Below the pieces are notes generated by a model that made no database searches, was not told the DNA's origin, and saw only the letters and a program-made list of their open reading frames with translations. Position numbers and translations under genes: made by a program. Shown here one piece after another: positions 56,118 to 64,000 of a DNA stretch of 64,000 bases (positions are counted from its first letter, which is position 1; every line of letters begins with the position of its first letter). This DNA comes from Sweltsa coloradensis (Eukaryota > Arthropoda > Insecta > Plecoptera > Chloroperlidae), in contig JAMZAV010003203.1 of NCBI GenBank assembly GCA_024449915.1, positions 1 to 64,000 of the forward strand, read 5' to 3'.

Positions 56118-56879
56118 GTCAATTTAAATTGCTGAGCTTGACGAGCTTGACGTGACAGAAGGCCTGCTTTACAATATTGACACATGGCTTGACATTATAC
56201 ATAACCTAACTTTCGTACACACTGCCATAAAGATGCCCAACGGCAGTCCCTAGGCTAGGCTAGGCCTAGGGCGGGGCCTAGGCCGAGGGCCTTCTTAACA
56301 AATCCCTAGGGATAGGCCTTTTATAATGTACAGATCAAATCGTGAATAAATAATCTTATCTAGGCTAGGCTAGGCCTGCGCATGGCCTGCGTACGTACGT
56401 ACGCTGAGCAAAGGCCAAATAACGCTGGTTAGGCCTAGGCCTAGGCGACCCATACAAAACCCATAATACAAAATCTAAGCAAGCTTGAACTAGAAAATCA
56501 ATCTAAAAGTGTATGCCTAGGGCGTTTTTTTAACGTATTCATTTGAATAAACTTTGCTGGTGAGTGGTGCCTAGAGTTCCCACACGTATTTGACGTATTT
56601 GACAGTAGTAGGCCTGCTTTCTAGGTTAGATTTTCCTGACATTTCAATTTCATTCACCGCCTTGTAGAGTATAGCGTAGCCTTCTATAGTTGCATTTTTT
56701 CTATAGCAACGTATAGTCAATGCACTAAACACCGATTTATTAACCATGGATGAAATGTCGATTGAAAAACACAACATGGCTAATCACTGTTTAAAATCTC
56801 CGGTTGTTTTAATCAATGGTCAGTTAATCAAGGATTTATGCCACGATTGAAAAACCGGGCCTAAGGCAGCTATAGAGGC
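56118..56879. other. No gene; GGCCTAGG-rich sequence
   Basis: Stretches of CTAGGCCTAGG between 56240 and 56450 resemble degenerate short repeats. No coding feature is supported. Confidence 0.45.
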
Positions 56880-57250
56880 AAAACTGACAAAAATTGGAGG
56901 CAGACAACAAGATTAAAATCTATAAACTCAAGATCCTAAAATTAATGAAGACAGGAATCACAGTTGTTTTGCAATGGGTTCCCCCTTACTGTGGTATCAT
57001 CGAGAATGAAAAAGCAGACTTCTAACAAAGATGGAATCAAGAAACAACAAACTGTGTAACATTTGTGTGGTATTGTGTAATAAAATAAAATCTCAAATCA
57101 GCACACATCAGCAAAGTAAAGTTATGGTGGCAGGAGTCAAGAATTAAAAGCTAGGCTACCTACGCAAACAACAAGGGAAATGGAACATACTTGAGGAAGG
57201 TAACAACATCAGTTCCGATCGGAATGGGGCATGACCTGCTGGCAAAGCAT
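56880..57250 (+). pseudogene. LINE RNase H C-terminal remnant
   Basis: The plus strand gives KLKILKLMKTGITVVLQWVP then PYCGIIENEKADF, the last block of RNase H in APE-type LINEs (W.P...GI..NE.AD), a stop, and degraded text (CNICVV, GHDLLAKHLVTTQPLRH) matching the region that follows. Several stops. It is an old fragment. Confidence 0.65.
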
Positions 57251-57559
57251 CTTGTAACAACCCAGCCCTTGCGCCACCGTGTTTGAATAAGGCGCTCACG
57301 CCTCACCAAGGTCCCTACAGGTGGCAGCACTATACACACCTGATGTGCTGTCTCCTCTAGAAGTTTTGTGTGTTTATTGTAGATACATTCTATTTAGTTT
57401 GTAAGTGTAAAATGTATAATTAATTAATGGGAGACACCTCAAGGACAAGAAAGACAAGGGTGTTTGAGAAAGCAAACTGAAAGGTATGTCATTTTAAGTT
57501 GTATGTGTTGGTATATTATTTTGTACAGTTGGCAATATGGAACTAAAATATCCACATCA
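57251..57559. other. No recognisable gene
   Basis: AT-rich with nothing supportable. Confidence 0.4.
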
Positions 57560-57860
57560 GTGTCACCACACTAAATCCCATCTCTAGCTGAGGGCGTTCG
57601 CTCACGAGAGGGTAGCACGCATGCGCCTTTCCCCCACTCCCCTTATCGGAGCGGGAGGTAAAACTCATCCCTCCCAACAGCGCTCGCTTCACGAACTAGT
57701 AGTGCGCATGCGTGCACTACCCCCTCTTTTTCCACCCCTCCTGCTTGAGGGGGGCTAGTGTTATAAAATAGACGCGCACAGCCTCGGAGGACACAGTTCT
57801 CCGGTGCTCCCACCTGAAGAAGTCGTCTTGCTCTACTGGTCTCGCCATGGCAGCGGCGCT
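57560..57860 (+). promoter_or_regulatory. CpG-rich promoter-like segment, possible LTR
   Basis: A TATAAAATAG box (57763) lies below two NRF1-like GCATGCGC palindromes (57618 and 57706) and above a CpG-rich leader. The block starts TGTCACCACACTAAATCC, which resembles the 5' edge of a Gypsy LTR. No matching second LTR, primer-binding site or ORF is seen, so solo LTR and cellular promoter both remain possible. The frames at 57804-58047 are short and unsupported. Confidence 0.4.
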
Positions 57861-58339
57861 CGTGCTCTCCTCGCCGCTGCCAGCGAGGGCCAAGGGGTAC
57901 CCGGGGAACCCAGACTTTCAGTCACAGTCTCGACTCGTACTAAGGACTCTCATCCAGCACTATCGGAGCTCCCGCTCCTCGATGGTAGCAGGACATCCTA
58001 CAGGGGCAGGCAGTGAAAGACACGGACGAGTGTACACTTCACAGTAGCCCAGGGTGGTCACCAGTACGAGTTGTTTTTTCGAGCTCAGTGTTAAATAGTT
58101 CGAGGTCACAGAGAGCCCACATAGGGACTTGGTCTTTCACATAGACAGTTAGCATAGGATAAGGTACATATTGCCAGCTTTTATTTTTCGGGTTGATAAT
58201 TTTCAGTGTTTTCAAAGTGTTAAATTCGAAAGTGTTTTATCTCATATTTAAAAAGTGTTTAAATTCAGTGCCAAGTTTTCAAGTGTTTTTCCTCGGTATC
58301 CTTTTTTCGTATTCGTTCTCGTTGCTAGCAGCTACATCA

Positions 58340-58515
58340 CACACACACACTCACACAGAGGACTGCTTTGGTACGCAAGTATCTCATCCTCTGACACTCT
58401 CACACACACTCACACAGGGGACTGCTTTGGTACGCAAGTATCTCATCCTCTGACACTCTCACACACACTCACACAGGGGACTGCTTTGGTACGCAAGTAT
58501 CTCATTCCCACACAC
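58340..58515 (+). repeat. 59-bp minisatellite, about 3 units
   Basis: GGACTGCTTTGGTACGCAAG recurs at 58361, 58420 and 58479, exactly 59 bp apart, with CACACACTCACACAG between. The last unit diverges after ATCTCATTCC. Confidence 0.95.
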
Positions 58516-58978
58516 CCTTTACACATACACCCTGGAAGCAAGGAGAACAAGATTCTGTTAGTAGTCTCCTCTCCATTGCCCTCATTACTGATTTGTAGAT
58601 CATCAAGCAAGCAGTTATTTCCCCTAGACACGTGCCAGGGGGTAGGGAGACGGGGTCCGCTACAATCTCCATAGCTTTGAAAATTTTTGATCGGATGTAG
58701 GCCTATGCTAATTGATGACGGGAGTACAGGACAGATGGCACCTGCTTTCATGTGCTAGATTAAAGGAATGGATTGAAGAAATGCCAGTGCGCATAGAGAG
58801 TAACGAAAGGGTGGTACGTCTCCACTGGACGGCTGGATACAAGATGACATTATTAAGTAGATACGGGCACAGGAAAACAACAACACTTCTATATAAGGCC
58901 ATATTTCTAGGTTATAGACGTTAGAATAATTAGTTTTTACACCTCAAGCACAAATGACGTATTTTTTTGACAACTTAC
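58516..58978. other. No recognisable gene
   Basis: Nothing supportable on either strand. Confidence 0.4.
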
Positions 58979-59300
58979 CGTTATTCATGAGAGTTACACA
59001 AATGAAAGGGTTTGAAGGCGGCGGTGCAGGTTCATCTTGCTCGTTCAGCGCCTCGGATGAATTATTTTTTAAAGGTTCAGGTGGAATTTCAAATATTTCA
59101 GAATCTAAATTTCCTATCCCTAGGATATTGTTGTCTAGTCCCGCAAGGGACACATGAGCTGGTGACGGACCAGGTGGACTCAGAGGAAGTGTTATTGCAT
59201 GGCCAATAGGAAGCAGGTCCCCAATACTCGAAATAGTTACTTTCTTCCCAGCCTCTTTTCCGTCCACCAGTTCTCTTTGAGCACCGAGAATCTCTTTTCT
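58979..59300 (-). CDS. Exon-like segment with strong donor
   Basis: The minus strand is open from about 59310 (after a TAA) and reads SKKARKEILGAQRELVDGKE, AGKKVTISSIGDLLPIGHAI, IFEIPPEPLKNNSSEALNEQ and SNPFICVTLMNN, ending at AACG/GTAAGTTG, a near-perfect donor. No domain is recognised; the Pro/acidic content suggests a linker. A transposon accessory exon linked to the Mutator-like pieces just upstream is possible. Confidence 0.4.
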
Positions 59301-59348
59301 TGCCTTCTTGCTAGTTTATTCAACGTCCACAAGGCCTACATTGTAATG

Positions 59349-59445
59349 TTAGTTAGTTAGTTAATGTTGTTTTAGGGCACTCAACAGTAGAGTTATCAGT
59401 GCCCATGTCAATTGTATTGGAATCTTCCAAATTTTCTTTTTCCAT
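59349..59445 (-). mobile_element. I-type LINE 3' tail, antisense
   Basis: The plus strand shows TTAGTTAGTTAGTTAATGTT, GGGCACTCAACAG...TTATCAGTGCCC, then CAATTGTATTGGAATCTTCC and AAATTTTCTTTTTCCAT. It is the mirror of 37827-37922 and begins at the same base of the LINE, so both are severely 5'-truncated copies. It interrupts the Mutator-like fragment. Confidence 0.75.
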
Positions 59446-59730
59446 CCTCCCATAGTAAGCTAGCTCCTACAAACACCGTTTTGGGCAATTGCGTCCAATT
59501 CACACTATTGACACATTCATTGCGGTTGTGTGTCTGGTTATGCAAACATTTTTTTAGGAGTATCTCATTTGCAAGGTCCTGGAATATTGGTTTTATATCC
59601 TCTATAACAGCTGCTGGAAGAAAATGTTTATGGGCATAGATGTGCCGTTGACCAAAATCTGGTTGTTTTTACACCTCTCTTTTGAGACACAAGCAATGCT
59701 GTGGTAAGTAGATTGCCCAGACCTATGTTT
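59446..59730 (-). pseudogene. Mutator-like transposase C-terminal fragment
   Basis: The minus strand reads PDFGQRHIYAHKHFLPAAVI, EDIKPIFQDLANEILLKKCL, HNQTHNRNECVNSVNWTQLP and KTVFVGASLLWE. The order LP..V...IKPIF..L....LL.KCLHG.TQN.NE..N...W...PK..FVG matches a Mutator-like transposase domain often found in invertebrate repeats (memory-based). It is cut by the LINE tail at 59445. One stop lies near the start of the block. Confidence 0.55.
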
Positions 59731-59739
59731 TCATTCCTT

Positions 59740-60130
59740 CTAAATCGTTAGCATTTCTGCGGATTGAATCACCATAGTAGTTTTGTAAGCTATTGGTTTC
59801 GCTATGGGATAGCCGACCATTTCCACCCAAAACCTTACCATTGTTTTGTTACCATTGTCTGAGCAAGGACGGTTCAGATTTGAATGTCCCGTCCATGTGC
59901 AGGTGGACACCCCTGCCGTCAAACATTACGTCCGCTAGTGCCTTGTTAACAAACACTACTCTGGTCGAATCTCGACCGCTCAAAGTCGCAGTATGAAACG
60001 TGTTGCCGTCACTGTCCTGGTTGCACTGCGGGAACTGTTGCACCAATTCTCCATATTGTGCTGGACAGTGAGTTATAGGTGGCTGATTTCGTCTTCGCGC
60101 CTTTTTCATAGCCGAGCTCATTGACTTCAA
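59740..60130 (-). pseudogene. MULE-like transposase fragment
   Basis: The minus frame (60130-59849) reads KKARRRNQPPITHCPAQYGE, then RVVFVNKALADVMFDGRGVH and LHMDGTFKSEPSLL, then is shifted. The (V/I)H.D.TFK..P block with an upstream LF..K.L matches the start of the MULE nuclease domain, where the Asp of MDGTFK is the first catalytic residue. The rest of the nuclease is not recovered. Confidence 0.5.
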
Positions 60131-61950
60131 GGTAACTTGTCTATAGACCTTCTTGTAGCTGAAAAATCATCCCAGATAAAGGACAATTGAGTAAGGTTAT
60201 ACTTCAATCACTGACCACCAAGCGCCCTGCAGTGAATTTAACTGTGTAATCCGTAAGGCAATGGTTAATTAATTCATAAACAATGCGGTGAAGCTAATGG
60301 GGATTAAAAGCTCCAGTACATCTCACAATCGAGGACGCCAGTCGTGAAAAAGACATAAAAATTAGTCAGGTTACTCTAATATGACTACAAAGAAGCCAAA
60401 CATATAATTTCCACAAGTCAGGTTGACGACTGTATAATAGCCGTTCATTTGCGTTTCATGTAACAATTTGAAATTCAAATTTACAATTAATCTAAAATGA
60501 AATAATGTGCCAAGTCAATAACTGACCAAGTGACAAAGACCACATTATGAGATAAATAGATTAAACTAGACAACGCAGCAAATTTTTTATTTAAAAGCAT
60601 ACAAAATTGCACACACACTACTTAAAATACCTAACAATATAATTTTAGGATTTTTATTTTTTTGACTACTTTTCCTGGAAAAAATCTGGAAATTTTGTTT
60701 ACTTTACTACCGCACTTGGGCATTTCTTGCATTAACTTTTTTCATTTTAAGGAATAAAACCATTTTTTAAGCCTTTTAAATAACCCCTTTGCAGCCACAT
60801 ATCAATAAACTATCACGCCACTTGAAAAATAAATGTAAAATATAAATAGATATGTGGCTAATTATCAAAACAAGGGAGAATTTGAAATGGATAAATTTGG
60901 ATGAGAAACTTACTCCAAAAATTCTGATTTTTTTTTCCATAGAACAAATCACTAGCTAGAACTATAATATAAGGCAAGCATAAATGGTGTGGGCCTATTT
61001 TGGATTTTATGGCAAGGGTAATTTTGGGTATGACATGGTAATGTCAATAATGAGAGATTTTGCTAGGAAAATACACAATAACAGTCATAAACTTGGCTTC
61101 TGATAATATCTAGAGTTTAATGTTAAACATGAGAAAATGCTTATGATGCTACTTGTCTACTTTGTTGAATACAAGAGTGTGGTTATATTATTATTATTAC
61201 GTATTATTAGTTTTAGGGCGCTTTAACAGCGAAAATATATAAGTATTAATGTAATGTGAGATGTGAATGCAAATATGACATTATATAGCACCTGGGTAAT
61301 GTAGTGCCATGTGAGTAGGCCCTACATGGCATGAGATGCAAAGTAAAATATATTGTCATGAAAACGTAAGTAACTAAAATGAACAACTTAAAGCTAATTG
61401 CCCTACTGTTTAGTTCCAGTAATTGCCGTAACTTGATAACGGCTTATAATAGAATAATTTGTGAAGTTAGTAAAATAGTCTATTTTATCTTCTTAAAGAG
61501 TCACCTCAGATCAGATAGGGTGAACAGACGACCCGATTTTACCGGGATCATCCCGTTATTCTGTGACCTATCCCGCTGTCCCAAAAATAGTTGTCGGGAT
61601 GTCAAAATGTTCCGATTTTCAGAGTTCATCCAATTAATTTGTATTTTCCATTTTATTTAATTTTTATTTTCTTATTCTGACTTCACTATTGTCCAGAAAT
61701 TGTAACGTAATGACCAATAGTGAGCTTATGTCCCACACCAGAGAGAATATGTTTCTGTTATATAAGCCCTTTCCACTCGATTTTTTTTTCCTGAGGTAGC
61801 ACTCCTCAGCTCGTATTTATTTTAGCAAAAAATAGGGGAAAATTCAGTATTACACTTTGAATCACTTAAATAGTGTATTTTTATGCATTTTATTACCTTA
61901 CAACTATTATAGTTTATTTTTGGCACTTTCTGGGTGTATTGGTAGTGTTT
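60131..61950. other. No gene; possible DNA-transposon end near 61510
   Basis: AT-rich sequence without coding signals. At 61510-61640 the text AGGGTGAACAGACGACCCGA, TTTTACCGGGATCATCCCG and CTATCCCGCTGTCCC is a GC-rich inverted-looking motif that may be the end of a DNA transposon. Confidence 0.35.
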
Positions 61951-63583
61951 TTATCGGTAGGTTTTTTCTGTATGGTATCTTTTGAAGCATGCTCCAGGAT
62001 GCAGTCCTGGTTTCCGGGTGCACGTTTCGCAGAAAAAGTTTGTCTCTCGACGCCCTCCCTTCACCTTCCTGTCACTGCAGACAGCACAGTCTTTGGAACT
62101 TTTTTTTCAGTTACAGACTATGAAGTGTGGCTGCTTGTTGAGGCGCTCTTCCTTGTCGCCGGAAGATGGTCGCCCTCTTCTTCCACCATTTATGTTGCGA
62201 ACGTCACTGACCATTTGTACAACTAGCGCTTTCCTGAATGTCAAATGGCTGACTGGTTCCAGGCCATTGTGCTCTTGTTGAATGTTGAACAGAATGAAGC
62301 TGTTCACTACAGAAACTTCAAAGAGCCAGAAAAACATTTTTCGCCACCACTTTAGCGACTTCCGCGTAAAGCCGTGGCTCGCGCAATAGTGATCGGCACG
62401 ATCGACAGCTCCCATGTTACGCGTGTAGTCGACAATCGCTAAAGGTTTCTGAAATATTTCTTCCACTCCACCCCACGACAAACTTTGCGGGTGATGGCTT
62501 CTGTTTCTGGATTATGGTATGTGCTAAGCATAAATACATTACGCTTATCCTTCCAGCCGAGTATGCTTACCTTGTCATCTTTGCGATAGCTAACAACGCT
62601 ATGTTTAGCCAACTTGAGTTTCTTGTTTTTTTTTATTTCTTTTGGCAACCCTTTACGGTTGGCCATAATGGTTCCTGTGGTGTGAATACCCAATTTGAGA
62701 AGTTCAATGGCCAACTCGTATCCAGTATAAAACCTATCGGTGTACAAATGAAACCCCGTTCCATTTGTCGTTTCAAGTAACGTTTGGCATAATTCCAACA
62801 CAATCCTGGCGGTAAAAGGCAAATCAGGCCGTACCAGTTGTAGCGTAGTGCAGGATCCATAGTATGGCACCAGCGCACTGACGTACCCTGTTTCAGAATC
62901 GGCCAGTACGTACACACGTAGGCCCCATTTAGTTGGTTTTTGTGGTTTATACATTTTAAATATAACCCGCCCTTTGAAGCCTACGGTGCTCTCGTCCAGT
63001 GCAATTTTTTGGCCCGGTATAAAGTTTTGCCTACATTTTACATTTATGTAGTCAACAACATTTTTAACTTTTTGTCCCCTGGGCTGTACACCAGCAGGCC
63101 TGGGCTCTGTGGGAGGAGGGCACACATGAAAGGCCCAGAAAATTTGTAGGAACCGGTCCCTAGAGAAAACCTCCTTGGAAAAGGGTTGTCTAGTAGCCCA
63201 TTCCTCGGAGAAGTATGCCTGTAAGTTGGGCTTCTCATGCATTGCCATGTTCAGGGTAACACCAAAATAGGCTTTCATTTCTTGTAAGGTAACATCAACC
63301 CAACTTACCCACATAGAGCGTTTTCGAAGAGGTGTCTCCTTCTGAATTTTTATTGCTGCAAACCTGTTGGTTTCCGTTGTTATTTCTTGCAACAATTCGT
63401 CAGTGAAAAACAGTTGAAAAAAGTCCAATTCACTAACAGGCCTAGGAAAAGGCACCTGAAAGCCAGGGTTTTGTACAGAAAAGGGAATTTTCGGAAAATC
63501 GTCATCATTTGCTTTCCATTTACTCCACCCGTCATTATCCGGCCCAGCATCGCCAGCTCCACCATCACTTGCGTCATCTTCTG
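61951..63583 (-). pseudogene. piggyBac transposase (PGBD4-like), nearly full
   Basis: The minus strand continues an acidic N-terminus (SEDDASDGGAGDAGPDNDGW), then SELDFFQLFFTDELLQEI, WVSWVDVTLQEMKAYFGV, VVDYINVKCRQNFIPGQKIA, LDESTVGFKGR (first catalytic Asp), LYTDRFYTGYELA (second), and after a one-base shift near 62480 VDYTRNMGAVDRADHY (third). A TGA at 62107-62109 precedes a C-terminal zinc finger (CAVCSDRK, CETCTRKPG, CFKRYH) and a TAA at 61951. It would cut and paste the element at TTAA. The start codon lies beyond the SINE at 63584, right of or near the window edge. Confidence 0.9.
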
Positions 63584-63923
63584 ATCAAATTCCAACTCGC
63601 AACCTTCTCGTGGTATGGCCCGTGATTAGGGGAGTTAATCTCCCTGAAACTAATGTGCGAGCTCTGGGTCGTCGTCGGGGAACCCCTTCCCTTTGACTAC
63701 CTCCCCGACGGCGACGACAAAGACAACAAGGACGGATGATGACACAGACGGAGACGACCACGACGTGGGGGAACCCCTGCCCTCCCCATATGCTTGTGGC
63801 TGGTTCTGACCAGCACAGGCCTGTCCACCCCTTGTCCCCCCGCGTCATCCCTTACGTCCCTCCCTTCGTCTCGATTAGCCAAGTTGCGTAAATATGAGAC
63901 GTAAAGCAATATCCAATCCAATC
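63584..63923 (+). mobile_element. CG-rich SINE copy E inside piggyBac
   Basis: A full-length, clean copy from ATCAAATTCCAACTCGCAAC to CAATATCCAATCCAATCC. It interrupts the acidic leader of the piggyBac gene: the minus-strand coding text resumes at 63925. A short ATCAG-like word near both sides may be the target duplication but is not exact at the boundaries. Confidence 0.9.
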
Positions 63924-63924
63924 C

Positions 63925-64000
63925 TGAGCCTGATAACTCCTCTTCACTACCACTCACGATATCACGATCAGAATTATTATCATCACTACTATTTATACTT
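63925..64000 (-). pseudogene. piggyBac transposase N-terminal acidic leader
   Basis: The minus strand reads SINSSDDNNSDRDIVSGSEE then ELSGSG, typical of the acidic start of PGBD4-like transposases, and is separated from the main gene only by the SINE. The initiating ATG is outside the window. Confidence 0.7.

Overview
The window is eukaryotic DNA, almost certainly from an invertebrate animal. It is AT-rich and gene-poor, and it has GT-AG splice signals, ATT microsatellites and a dense population of metazoan transposons: APE-type and restriction-endonuclease-type LINEs, Gypsy, hAT, piggyBac, pogo/Tigger, PIF/Harbinger, Mutator-like elements and SINEs. The species cannot be fixed from the sequence; the frequent TAGGCCTA words and the LINE types would suit a marine invertebrate. 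I see no complete host gene, operon, CRISPR array or prokaryotic feature. Nearly every recognisable reading frame is a broken transposon gene. A few short exon-like segments with good splice sites may belong to host or domesticated genes.

Layout. 0-6.6 kb: the 3' end of an I/Jockey-type LINE, a SINE with a 5S-rRNA head (1749-2168), a copy of an abundant second SINE, and two minus-strand LINE pieces (an SGNH-type ORF1 domain, and a 2A-like/PHD/APE region). 8.4-18.3 kb: one minus-strand LINE with an R4/Hero-like reverse transcriptase and endonuclease (18255 to about 9380), apparently split in mid reverse transcriptase by a 5.5-kb element with long terminal inverted repeats. 18.5-27.1 kb: mostly unreadable, homopolymer-expanded sequence holding distorted SINE, LINE and Gypsy copies. 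27.2-32.9 kb: Gypsy RNase H, a spliced-looking exon, a 127-bp hairpin, a decayed hAT transposase with its terminal repeat, and a gag fragment.

32.8-36.0 and 43.1-48.6 kb: a semi-tandem repeat family with a nearly invariant core (GATATGACCTCGCCGCCCCG), invaded by a LINE end, a TTAA-flanked DNA transposon and SINEs, so several layers of nesting can be read directly. 38.06-40.07 kb: a transposon with inverted termini and ACGT-palindrome-rich flanks enclosing a tRNA-like sequence. 41.3 kb: Harbinger remnant. 48.6-54.7 kb: a duplicated acidic exon, LINE pieces, a tRNA-like sequence, an exon-like segment and a two-exon acidic protein model. 55.0-56.1 kb: a long reading frame fusing a Myb/SANT-like domain to a Tigger DDE nuclease. 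57.5-60.1 kb: a CpG-rich promoter-like segment, a 59-bp minisatellite and Mutator-like fragments. 61.95-64.0 kb: a nearly full piggyBac transposase with a SINE inserted in its N-terminal coding region.

The elements relate as host and parasite. Two different SINEs carry the same 3' hairpin tail, which implies one partner LINE. I-type LINE copies share another 3' hairpin (GGGCAC...GTGCCC plus CTAA repeats). The intervals 8.4-12.8, 18.5-23.7 and 24.5-27.1 kb look like uncorrected long-read consensus, because copies of the same elements elsewhere in the window are clean; frameshifts there should not be read as biology.
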